A stretch of 64,000 nucleotides of DNA, from assembly GCF_000090795.2 (NCBI RefSeq), contig NW_003546459.1, positions 43,006-107,005 on the forward strand, read 5' to 3'. The translations under genes were made by a program, and so were the position numbers. The notes under the pieces were generated by a model. That model saw only the letters and a list, made by a program, of their open reading frames with translations, searched no databases and was not told the origin of the DNA. The first letter of the stretch is position 1, and each line of letters begins with the position of its first letter. Positions 23,132 to 33,500 of this stretch are shown here, one piece after another. The DNA is from Amphimedon queenslandica. Its lineage: Eukaryota > Porifera > Demospongiae > Haplosclerida > Niphatidae.

Positions 23132-24253
23132 TCACTTTATGTATATTTCATAAAATGATATTGGAGTATCCTCAGCATATGGCGCCTCGTCTCCACAGAG
23201 CCTCATTTCAATAAAATCGCTTGTACTGTTTGGTAGAGTCTTATGGAACCATGGGAGGTTAGGATTGGTGCAGCATGGGCTTTCGAGTGGAGTACATTGC
23301 TTTCCATCCCATAGTGGATCATTGGGATACATGACACCTGATTGATAATAACTGTCAGGATTGCCAGATTCACAATAATAATCATCGCCAATGAAAGACT
23401 GCTTGGCAACAGTACTGCCTACATAGCAAGGACAAATGTCAACGCCATAAAGAATATTATCAAATAGTGCTGACATTAATGTCCAAACATGTTTTCGAGG
23501 AGATCCACGTGTGATACTAATGCCATCAACATATATAGAGTTAAGATCTACTGGATGATGGTTTGCATCTGTGTTTCCATATTGAAAAGCTGTGATTCTG
23601 CCACATATCTGAGTATAATTGACCCCATTTGGCCAGAATGACACGGAACTGCAGCTCCCTTTAGAACCTGGTCTCCTACAGTACCTTACACCTTGGTAAG
23701 TTAGTGTAGCTAAATTTCCAGGGCAGCTTTGAGTGGCATCAGATGTATCAAGATAGCCTATCCTGGTCCATCCTCCTCCTGAACCACAGAGCTCCTCCAT
23801 ATTACAGTAAACATATTGAGTTCCATCATTAGTTGCCAGTAGATACATACCAGAAGGACTGTTTGGTTGTTTGTTCTTAATCTCTTGACAAGAAGTAGGG
23901 ATAGGAGAGAAGGAAGATGAGTCATTGTGTAACATGATAAGATCTTCCACTAGTAGCAGTATATCATTGATAGCTCCAGCATTAGAGGTAGCAGTCTCCT
24001 TGATATGAGAGAGAGAAGAAATGATACCATCCATTTTCTGTTTTATTTCTTGAATATCTTGACCATTGTTCCTGGTAACATTGAGCAGTCCATCATCAGT
24101 GTTGTATTGATTGGTATCAGTATTACTGGTATCATTGCAGGTAGTACAGGCTGCAGTACAGGTACTGTTAGCAGCATCAAATGTAAGAGCAAGATTAGAA
24201 CTACTGATAAACTGAGGGAGACAAGCAATAGCTAGTATAAGAAGAGAGAGCAT
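23132..24253 (-). CDS. Secreted fibrinogen-like protein A
   Basis: An intronless 373-residue frame. Residues 1-18 (MLSLLILAIACLPQFISS) form a signal peptide, so unlike the copies at 3.4-6.9 kb this one is secreted. A Cys/Thr/Asn-rich segment with CTAACTTC and a short helical stalk follow. The C-terminal 230 residues carry the Cys-rich domain: CQEI, SGMYLL, YVYCNMEELCGSGGGWTRIG, GISITRGSPRKHVW, CPC, GDDYYCESG, DPLWDGKQC, PWFHK, and the end TPISFYEIYIK. Such domains usually bind ligands outside the cell. The promoter at 24298-24335 has a TATA box and CRE. A partial PIF1 last exon lies on each side, showing that the gene travelled in a duplicated unit. Confidence 0.85.
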   Translation of the reverse strand: MLSLLILAIACLPQFISSSNLALTFDAANSTCTAACTTCNDTSNTDTNQYNTDDGLLNVTRNNGQDIQEIKQKMDGIISSLSHIKETATSNAGAINDILLLVEDLIMLHNDSSSFSPIPTSCQEIKNKQPNSPSGMYLLATNDGTQYVYCNMEELCGSGGGWTRIGYLDTSDATQSCPGNLATLTYQGVRYCRRPGSKGSCSSVSFWPNGVNYTQICGRITAFQYGNTDANHHPVDLNSIYVDGISITRGSPRKHVWTLMSALFDNILYGVDICPCYVGSTVAKQSFIGDDYYCESGNPDSYYQSGVMYPNDPLWDGKQCTPLESPCCTNPNLPWFHKTLPNSTSDFIEMRLCGDEAPYAEDTPISFYEIYIK

Positions 24254-24297
24254 TATTATCCTCTTCGTAATGATTGTTTACTGTTTACTCCTCACTC

Positions 24298-24335
24298 CTT
24301 TTATAATATTTAGAAGAGCCTGACTAGTGACGTCA
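24298..24335 (-). promoter_or_regulatory. TATA box plus CRE promoter of secreted fibrinogen-like gene A
   Basis: On the minus strand TATAAAAG (24305-24298) lies about 45 bases before the ATG, and the palindrome TGACGTCA (24328-24335) lies 22 bases further upstream. TGACGTCA is the classical CREB/ATF site. The same pair at the same spacing precedes the gene at 25571 and the remnant at 22058. Confidence 0.8.
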
Positions 24336-24483
24336 GAGATTATACGCTATGTATTCGCAAATATTTAAAGAACGTACTCTATAACAGTGTTTTTACTACA
24401 CTCATTAACACAGGTCATGTAGTGGTATCAAAGCATGTAATGGTATCAAAGGAAATACATGTATCAAAAATACATGATCACAG

Positions 24484-24606
24484 AGTATATCATACAGGTC
24501 CACAATGAGTAGCTCTTTTGATACGTCTGATATTCCTATAATATTCCAGCACATCTTTATTTGCTTGTACACGTGATGGGTCAAATCCTTTGATGCGAAG
24601 AGGCTT
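24484..24606 (-). pseudogene. Short broken copy of PIF1 last-exon 3' end
   Basis: About 120 bases match 27362-27485, covering the last codons and stop of PIF1 (ACACGTGATGGGTCAAATCC is shared). It lies upstream of fibrinogen-like gene A in the same relative position as the remnant at 22665. Confidence 0.85.
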
Positions 24607-24654
24607 CAAAAAAACCATTAAAACAGAAAAACAGTATTAGCTTCATTTAATCTA

Positions 24655-24815
24655 GCCATTAGTGTCCTGAAATGTTGACAAGGAGGCCCACAAATAAAAC
24701 TGACACTATCAGCACAATAAGAACTGATATCATTATGATTGATATCAATGACACAACCATATGTTCCACCTTGATGTCTGCCTGGATATACTGCATCAGG
24801 TGAAGCATAGTGATG
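24655..24815 (-). pseudogene. Internal fragment of a fibrinogen-like gene
   Basis: Minus-strand similarity to 25936-26070 of gene B (ATGTTGACRAGGAGRCCCAC, then ATAAGAACTGATATCATTRTG, then CATCAGGTGAAGCATA) covers the conserved GVSITRGSPR region, but substitutions destroy the reading frame. It is a remnant of another array member. Confidence 0.75.
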
Positions 24816-25570
24816 AATTCAACTGATCATGAATAGAAAACTTGGTGCCATGCAGGTACAGTGCAAGACATAATTCATCTTTGGGTGACTACAAATTATT
24901 AAAACAAGCATTAAACACATGGTACAATAATTAAAAATAATACAATTGATACTTTCAACGAGCACGGTAACTTTTGCTTTAAATACAATTTATTTCACAC
25001 CAATATAAATATAAACACACCATACAAAATAACCTGCAGTTTAAGAGGCTGTAATTTTAAACTGTGTAATACAGGTATATATAATTTGTCAGATATTTAA
25101 TTTAACAAATTTTGTGAGTAATTTCTTACCCACAAAAATGAGTACTTCAGAAATACTCACTGCACATGTGCAAAATGCATATGCATGCATAAAGCATAAA
25201 ATTTAATCTCCTCAAAATTAAAAGATTAAGAGCTTATTACAAAACATAAAATGTAGCCATGCAATATACCAATTTTCCAACAATGTGCTTAATTGTCTTA
25301 GAATTTTCATCAAGGCTGTTATTTCAAATGCAAACTACAAGTTCACAACAATACAACAAGGTTTATAATTGTATTAATGTAATAGACAAGGATTGAAGCT
25401 AATAGTTTTCTAAGAAATATAAATTAACATAAATACTAAGACAGATATTACTGATAGTTAAATAGTGATAGTCTCAAAAAAGCTATTCACACTTGCATGT
25501 GGATGGGTACAAGGCTAAAGGCTACTAATGAAGTGTAAAAAATAATAGAACAGCAAACATAAGTCTTTAT
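24816..25570. other. Gene-free spacer
   Basis: AT-rich sequence. I saw no exon, RNA gene or clear repeat border here. Confidence 0.4.
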
Positions 25571-26746
25571 TCATTTGACATAAATTTCATAAAGGCTGAT
25601 AGGAGTGTCTTCATTGTCAGCAGTTTGGTCGCTACACACCCTCAGCTCAAGGTAGTCAGTAGTGGTAGTGTTTAGTATCTTATTGAACCATGGAAGACCA
25701 GGAGCTGCACAACAAGGATTTTCAAGACTACCACATCCTTTACCATCCCACAATGGATCAGATGCATAGAGTACGAATTGAATAGAACCATCAGTAGCAG
25801 GATTACCAGATTCACAGAAGTAGTCATTACCAATGAAAGACTGAAGAGTTGAGTTTTGAGGACTACCTTGAGAACAAGGACAGTTATAGTGACCATTATT
25901 TACTAGATAATAATAACTAGCTTCATGCAGTCCAGTCATTAGTGTCCAGATATGTTGACGAGGAGACCCACGAGTGATACTAACACCATCAACATAATAA
26001 GAATTGATATCATTGTGAGCACTAGTACCAATTGTAGAATCAACAGCATCAGTTGATGCATACTGATATCCCACTACTCTACCACACACTTGAGAGTAAC
26101 TGATACCATTAGATGGAAACTGAACTGATACACAACTGCCTCCACTTGATGCTGTTCTACCACAAGCTCTAACTCCTCCTGACTGGTACAGTTTAAACCC
26201 AGAAGGACAGTTCTCTGTAGCATCAGTCATATCCAGGTATGCTAGTCTTGTCCATCCTCCTCCTGAACCACACAGCTCCTCCATATTACAGTAAACATAT
26301 TTAGTTCCACCATTAGTTCCAAGTAGGTATACACCAGAAGGACTGTTTGGTTGTTTGTTCTTAATCTCTTGACAAGAAGTAGGGATAGGAGAGAAGGAAG
26401 ATGAGTCATTGTGTAACATGATAAGGTCTTCCACTAGTAGCAGTATATCATTGATAGCTCCAGCATTAGTGGTAGCAGTCTCCTTGATATGGGAGAGAGA
26501 AGAAATGATACCGTCCATTTTCTGTTTTATTTCTTGAATATCTTGACCATTGTTCCTGGTAACATTGAGTAGTTCATTCAATAGTCCATTATCAGTGTTG
26601 TAATGATTGGTATTAGTGCTACTGGTATCACTGCAGGTAGTACAGGCTGCAGTACAGGTACTGTTAGCAGCATCAAATGTAAGAGCAAGATTAGAACTAC
26701 TGATAAACTGAGGGAGACAAGCAATAGCTAGTATAAGAGAGAGCAT
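25571..26746 (-). CDS. Secreted fibrinogen-like protein B
   Basis: An intronless 391-residue frame, paralogue of the gene at 23132. The signal peptide (MLSLILAIACLPQFISS) and stalk are nearly identical to copy A, while the C-terminal domain is more diverged: GGWTRLAYLDMTDATENC, VRACGRTASSGGSC, GVSITRGSPRQHIW, CPCSQG, GNDYFCESG, DPLWDGKGC, and the end TPISLYEIYVK. The middle of the domain is closer to the membrane-bound proteins at 3.4-6.9 kb than to copy A, which suggests gene conversion or unequal divergence along the gene. Its promoter carries the same TATA/CRE pair. Ligand unknown. Confidence 0.85.
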   Translation of the reverse strand: MLSLILAIACLPQFISSSNLALTFDAANSTCTAACTTCSDTSSTNTNHYNTDNGLLNELLNVTRNNGQDIQEIKQKMDGIISSLSHIKETATTNAGAINDILLLVEDLIMLHNDSSSFSPIPTSCQEIKNKQPNSPSGVYLLGTNGGTKYVYCNMEELCGSGGGWTRLAYLDMTDATENCPSGFKLYQSGGVRACGRTASSGGSCVSVQFPSNGISYSQVCGRVVGYQYASTDAVDSTIGTSAHNDINSYYVDGVSITRGSPRQHIWTLMTGLHEASYYYLVNNGHYNCPCSQGSPQNSTLQSFIGNDYFCESGNPATDGSIQFVLYASDPLWDGKGCGSLENPCCAAPGLPWFNKILNTTTTDYLELRVCSDQTADNEDTPISLYEIYVK

Positions 26747-26790
26747 TATTATCCTCTTTGTTATGATTGTTTACTGTTTACTCCTCACTC

Positions 26791-26828
26791 CTTTTATAAT
26801 ATTCAGAAGAGCCTGACTAGTGACGTCA
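26791..26828 (-). promoter_or_regulatory. TATA box plus CRE promoter of secreted fibrinogen-like gene B
   Basis: TATAAAAG on the minus strand (26798-26791) and TGACGTCA (26821-26828) have the same spacing as at 24298-24335. Sequence upstream of the CRE differs from the other copies, so the core pair is what is kept. Confidence 0.8.
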
Positions 26829-27109
26829 GTAATGATGCTGTACATGTACCTAATTTATTTAAAGAACGCAGTCTAGACTAGTGGCTCATTAGATCTTTAC
26901 TCACTCATTAATCAATAATGCACAGGCCATCTAATAGCATCAAAGCATGTTGATCACTGTTGTCACTGTAGACTACTGACTACTTAAATTATTGATTATT
27001 AATTACATGTACCAATACTGCTACTGTTCAGATTGAGATTAAGGTAATCAACATGATCTGATACTATTACATGACCTGTGCATTTGATTACCCAAGAAAT
27101 ATTGTTGGT

Positions 27110-27290
27110 TGTTTACTGTTTATTCCTCAATCCTATTATAATTTGTAAAAAGAGACTGACTAATGACGTCCAAAATTATACAATAAGTATTGGCAAATAT
27201 TCAAATCTATGTTAGTGTTTTTACTACACTCATTAACACAGGTCATGTCAATCAAAGCATGTAATGGTATCAAAGCGAAAATTCATGTAT
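27110..27290 (-). pseudogene. Degenerate fourth copy of the fibrinogen-like promoter region
   Basis: The stretch follows the same flank as the other promoters (TTTACTGTTTAYTCCTCA, ACTACACTCATTAACACAGG, AAGCATGTAATGGTATCAAA), but the TATA box is altered and the CRE reads TGACGTCC (27164-27171). No coding start follows. It lies between gene B's promoter and the end of PIF1. Confidence 0.8.
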
Positions 27291-27367
27291 CAAAAAATTA
27301 ATATTGATATAGTAATTGAATTAAAAATTTATCAAGATATGACAATATGGATTGATCACAAAATATA

Positions 27368-30350
27368 TCATACAGGTCCACAATGAGTAGCTCTTTTGAT
27401 ACGTCTGATATTCCTATAGTATTCCAGTACGTCTTTATTTGCTTGTACACGTGATGGGTCAAATCCTTTGACACGAAGAGTCTTCAAACTCTTAGCACGC
27501 GAGAGAGCAACATAAGCTTGTCCAGTCTCAAAGACCCCACCTAGGGATATTTCTACACAGTCCAATGTCATTCCCTGACTCTTATGTATAGACATGGCCC
27601 ATGCTAGCTTGAGTGGTAGCTGCTTACGACTGAGGGCATAGCCTCCTCCAGTATGGAAGGTCCACTTTTCAAATCCAATGGTTTCTTTGAGTCCTGTTGT
27701 GAACTGGACGACTGGAAATCCTATAATAATGATAAAGCAGAATCATAGTTTGAGTTATAAGGCTCAGTAGTATAATAGTGTATGAATGGTTTGTTTTGTA
27801 TTCATACCTTGATCTGTAAAGGAAGTCACAATACCCCTTGCTCCATTAACTAAACTTCTTGACACATCAATGTTCTTTGCTAACATTACCTGCAACAGAA
27901 AATATCAATTAAAAAGTCATTACCAAGAAATTGTATTGTACTACGTGTATTAAACAAATCTATGCTAGCTGTACAATAAGCAACATGACATTATTAATTA
28001 AAATAACCTTTTGATGCATATAAAAATACATGAAATACTGTAAACCTATTAATATTAGCGGCTATTTTATTTAGCGTTTATGCTTAAATGTCAAATTAGC
28101 GACTATTAAATTTGGCGTATCATTAAACCTTTCCCACTTTTCTGTTAGCTGCTGCTGTTGTTCCACTGGGTTCTCCTTCCTCTGGTAGTGTTGCCAACCG
28201 AGCAGAAGAGAGCCATCTACTAGTATAGTATCAGCATAGATACTGTACCTATGGTATCAGCGACATTTTGTGATCACGTGACCAGGTGTTTTTATTAGCG
28301 AATATTAAATTTAGCGTGTTTAGGCTCTTCGCTAATATCACTAAAATAAGTAGCACGCTAAAATTTGTAGTTTTACAGTAGATGACATGCATGTAAGCTA
28401 AATTTATAAGCTACACTATTAAATCATTATTCACATACCTGAGCTCCAATCTTCAATACAAGAGTATGTGGTACAAGACAGAGAGCATTAAGCTGTTGCA
28501 TGCAGTTTGGTTGGTTATCAGTCGCATCAAATCTTCTACCCTCACCGGCAAGTGCATTCAATTCTGTTTGATTAGTGCTCTCCACTTCGTTAGTGTGTGT
28601 ATATAACTTAGTAGCACGTATTCCTCCTTTCTCTATTAGCTGGTTTTCAGTATTTTTTAAGAGTTTAGTGATAGCTGGTGGACATCTGAAATACATAAAG
28701 TATTGAATACAAATATCATTGATAGTGAATGAGTGCTATTGTACCTTCCTATTCTTATGTTCTGCAAAATAGCAATAAACTCCCTGTCTTTCTGTCTGTA
28801 CACATCATTCAGCTCAATGGTTCGATTGACACATTTTCTCCAACTCTCAGCCTTAAAAATAAAGCATCATAACTTCAAAAAATTTTCAATTTCTTACTTG
28901 AAAACAAAATAATCTTTTCTTCCCATCTTTGCAAACTGGTGGGAGCTGTAAGAAGTCACCACACAGCACTAGCTGTATCCCACCAAAAGGTTTCTTACTC
29001 TTCCTAACGGCTCTGGCTACAGCCTCCAGTTTATCAAAGAACTCTCCATCAACCATTGATATTTCGTCGATCAGTAGCACCTTGCATCTCTTCCAGTGTA
29101 CTGCTTTATGCTCTCTCATTGCCATGCTAACACACTGCTTTAATGGAGCTGCGTCTGTATTGATCCCTGCAAAAGAATGAAGTGTAGTGCCTCCAATGAT
29201 ACAAGCAGCAGCTCCAGTACTAGCAGTGCAATAGGTTGTATCAGGTGGAAGCATACCAATGATACGCTGGAGCAGGTATGACTTCCCTGTCCCAGCACTC
29301 CCAGTAATGAATACACTATCGCCATTCTTTATGACATTGATGACTTGTAACTGATCCTCCGAGAGAGAAGAACAGCTTGTCTTTAGTAGCAATGGTTTCT
29401 TAGCCAGAGGAGGAGCTGTTGGATCTTTCGAACTGTTAGGCTCAACTTTTAATTCGCATAACTTTCTTTTCAGAGACTTGCTGAGAGGTAGAGTACGTTT
29501 AGGTGTCAAACTGACATTGTTCTCCTTATTGTGTTCACCCCCAACATTCTGCTTTGCTTGCTCTAAATCTCTCATATTGAGTGGGCTGATTGTTTCAAAT
29601 TCGGTTGATACATCACCTGATAAGTGTTGGCGTGATCCTTGTAGAGCCCCACGAGCTGTTAGCTTCAAAAGAAGACACTTCAGAAACACTTTTAATAGTT
29701 CTGTCGGACAGTTCGATACCATTAAGTGAATCTGCTGTGTCTGTAGACTTATAGTAGCTTTGCCTTCTTGCACAAATCTTTTGTGTATCTTATAATCTTT
29801 GATAGTATATGGGCCTAAATTTTATTAATTTTATAATTTTAACTGCCTTCTATACAATCATAGTAAATTTGAGTTCATGCAATTAACAGTATTTATACTA
29901 AATTGTTCTTTTAGATGGCACATTTCAATTTGGCTGTTTACCATGATGCATGTGCATAGTAAATGGCTATCAAAATGCCCCATTTATCAAATTTATTTTC
30001 AGTGTGGATTGATTACTTTAATGAGGTGGAAACATGGGCTACCCAGGCTGCTAAACTGTTGAGTGAAGTGCATCCGCAAACTCTCGACATGCATTTACAA
30101 GTGGGCCGGTCACAACAAAAATAATAAAATCAAATAAATAGATCAACCCCCTAAAATTTCATGGTACTTTATACCACAGCTGACCTTGTTTCCCTTCAGG
30201 GTAGGAGACTTTCAGTACGACGTCTTGAAACTGGTTCCTACCGATTATAAGTTCAGCCTTAGTTAGTGTCTGGGTCTTCAATAACGCTCCACTCCTGTCT
30301 ACCGTCTCTATTCGGCAAGTACAGCTCAGAACGTTCTCTGAAGACTCCAT
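27368..30350 (-). CDS. PIF1: PIF1 5'-to-3' DNA helicase
   Basis: Six exons on the minus strand: 30350-30185, 29814-28898, 28851-28745, 28685-28439, 27889-27808, 27720-27368. The total is exactly 623 codons plus stop, close to animal PIF1 (about 640). Walker A is GSAGTGKS (227-234), Walker B IDEIS (304-308), followed by the PIF1 signature (FDKLEAVARAVRKSKKPFGG), GDFLQLPPV, LVNGARGIV and the C-terminal [18 protein letters not shown] and AYVALSRA motifs. The N-terminal exon keeps the PIF1-specific AELIIGRNQ region, so it is the cellular helicase and not a Helitron. PIF1 unwinds G-quadruplexes and R-loops in nuclear and mitochondrial DNA. It shares a 221-bp upstream region with a divergent transporter gene. 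Two broken copies of its last exon lie in the neighbouring array. Confidence 0.93.
28038..28378. mobile_element. MITE in PIF1 intron 4
   Basis: Ends are CTGTAAACCTATTAATATTA and a near complement ending TTTTACAG, flanked by TA. The interior holds TTAGCG/CGCTAA blocks in both orientations. Confidence 0.65.
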
Positions 30351-30571
30351 TCTATGACGGTAAGATTTTAAAATTCAAAAATTTGAATTTGAATGTCCAT
30401 TATTAAAATAGGAGGGGTCAAATATTTGTTAATAACTAAAGCCACACCCTACAAAGCCTCCCCTCACATTTTTAATTTTAATACCGCCTGTAAGGCTGTA
30501 ACCGCCATTTACGGCATTTAGAATTTTAGATTGGCACTTCCAGTCTTCAACTTGGCAGACACCACTTCATC
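30351..30571. promoter_or_regulatory. Shared upstream region of PIF1 and the first TMEM104-like gene
   Basis: Only 221 bases separate the two divergent start codons, so both promoters must lie here or overlap the first exons. I see no TATA box. A GCCACACCC-type run and AT-rich stretches are present. Confidence 0.55.
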
Positions 30572-33500
30572 ATGGGGTCTAAACTAGGTGACTGTCTCCA
30601 GTATTTTATTCCCGACTGGCCCTGTGTGCCTCAGAGGTTTAAAAGCGCTAATGGCAAAGACGGCGAGCCGAGAACTGTCAACTTATTCCTGGGGTTCTTC
30701 TTCATGGTCAACTTCGTCCTTGGGACTGGTTTCCTGGGGATTCCTTTTGGATTCGTTCATGGTGGCTTACTTGTCGGAATCATTACCTTAACTATTGTAG
30801 CTGTCATGGCTTGGTTGTGTGCTCTTTGGGAAGTTGAAGCTATGGCCAGAGCACAGGTAAATCATAGCTGTTTTGATCAGTTGTTGTGTTAATGGAGGTG
30901 TTAGTTTAATAATTGACCTGGAACATATCAATAATAATTGATTATAATCAGTGCATCGTAAATTTCATTGCGTAATACTTACACCACTACAATTCACTAT
31001 TTTCACTATCAAAGTTTCGGTACATTAATGCTGATTTATGTTTCTAAATTAAACTTAGATTATCTACCAAGATATTTACATGCAGGTATTAGTGTAAACC
31101 CAAATAATTTAGTGACCTTTATGTTCAACAGTTTTGCAGTGGTGGGTATATTAACGTCCATTAATTTTAACAATTTTTACAGGACTAAGATAACCAATTT
31201 CACATTGATAATCAAACTTATATCCATTAACTTTAACTAAATTAGGCCAAAAGTTAAAATAGTTCAATTATGGATAGTAATTATTAATGGTTTACAATAA
31301 TGTGTTTGCGATGAGAAATGACATGTGATGAGAACATGCTCTTATCTTAATGACATTCACTATGTTTTGGTGTAGAATGATGCAATATGTATTTTAATTT
31401 GAGTGGTGGGTCGGTTCAGTCATGATAGTTTTGGCTAGAAACACATATATACACATGCTATAACACACATGCTTTGGCTTCATTTTTGTCAATGCAATTT
31501 TTCAGTGGATTTCTTAAGTTACTCAAAAATTTGACCAAAAATCATGGGCTATTGGTTCAAGGCCGAATTTTGTCAAAAATGGCTCCGAGAGAATTCTCCA
31601 TTTTAATAATTTTTTCTGATACATATACATGTCCTTATATTGTGTTTCAAGTTTTGGCTGATTCCGATCAAATTTAGATTTATTATGAAATTTTAAAGTT
31701 ACTTAAAAATTTGACCAAAAACCATGGGCTATAGCCTTTGGTTCAAGGCCAAATTTTGTCAAAAATGGCTCCGAGAGAATCCTCTATTTTTATAATTTTT
31801 TCTGATACATATACATGTCCTTATATTGTGTTTCAAGTTTTGGCTGATTCCGATCAAATTTGTATTTTTTATGAATTTTAAAAGTTGCTTAATCCATATA
31901 CATTACATGTAAATGTACTGTTGATGTATGTTCTATTACAATTAGGCTTGTCAGCTCATCAATTATGCTTTTTAGCTCACTTAGAGCTTACTTTGCGGGA
32001 AACCCAGTACATGTTGGATCTTCATTGTGTTAGCCAATAGCAATAGCAATTGGATGATTTGGATCAGTACTCATTTATCATTTTGCCATTGTCGTGTGTA
32101 TTATTTGCTATCATAAGAGCCTCTATACTTTTACTATGATTTAATTTTCACTTATTTGGCATTAACACTTTACATCTTGTTATACGGTAGGTACACCTGT
32201 CCTAAACTTCCAATTGATAATACTAATTCACAAGTACATGTACCTAGACATAATGAGTGTGTGTGTGTACATTAAAATCAATACAGTATACACATGAACA
32301 TTGTGTACTTATACATTTATGTTTTTGAGAGAAGTGACAATGAGTGTTAAATTACTGCTAATTTATTATAACTATGTTGTATTTATTCTTACTATAGGCA
32401 ATATGGGAGTATCGTTCTTCTGACACTGTGTCTGATTCAAGTGGAAGCAGTTCAACTCCTTTCCCTAAATTTTATATTGCACAGAACCGGAAGTTTGAAC
32501 CGAGTGAATTATGTGAAGTATTTGTTGGTCGGTGGCTAAAGATAGTTTACCTCATATTATTTTCCATATACAGCTCCTTAGCCTGCATCTCCTACTCTAC
32601 TGTCGTTGGCACTGCATGGAGTGTTAATCTTCCTCTCAACTTTGGTTCATTTCAAGAGTGTTCCGATACTGATTTTCTTAATCGACTGTTGCCAGCGTTT
32701 CATCCCGGTGGCTGTCTCCATGCGTATTGGTTCTGTCTCATGCTCTTTGCCGTCCTTGTCGTTCCGATATCACTTTTAGATCTAAAGGAACAAGCCATCG
32801 TCCAGCTAATCCTCGGCCTGTTACGGTTCTTTACTCTTGGTGCTATCATTATATACTGTTTGGTATACCTCTTTGAAGGAGACACATTACCTACTTGTGA
32901 TGCAGATAATAATGACACAATGAACTCCAGTTTGTTCTATGATAATAGCACTGAAACTTTTGAAAGTATGGATCATATTGTTTTTCATTTCAATTTCTAC
33001 AATTGGGTGGCAGCAATTCCGGTATTCGTTTATGCCTTTATCCTCCATCAAGGTATTCCTGGCCTGACTCATCCGATTAGGAATAAGAAGTATCTTCGTG
33101 GCTACTTTAACCTCTTGTTTCTGCTCATTACTTTCTTGTATGGACTCCTGGGGGTCGTGGTGGCTCTATGGTTTAGAGACTGTGTCAATGAAACTTGTAC
33201 ACTTAATTGGGTGAGTTTGTTAATTTTATAGATTTTTATTTGATTTTTTAATGCTAAATACAAGTGCAGTTTACATGTATATTCTTATTAATGAAGGAAA
33301 TACTGTATAGTGCAAAATTTCGAAGGCTGTAAATTTTACGAATTTGCCTAAAATCTATTTTGTGGAATTAATTTATGCTATCTGTCATCTTGTACCATAA
33401 TAGTTTAATTTTGCAGAAGTAATTTTTGCAAATCTTCAAAATTGTCAAATTTATAGCCCTCAAAAATTTTGCACTATACGGTATAGTAGCTACAGGAGAT

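Noticed and set aside
27368-30350. Helitron transposon helicase
   Set aside because: The N-terminal exon and closing motifs match cellular PIF1, the length is right, and there is no Rep domain or Helitron end.
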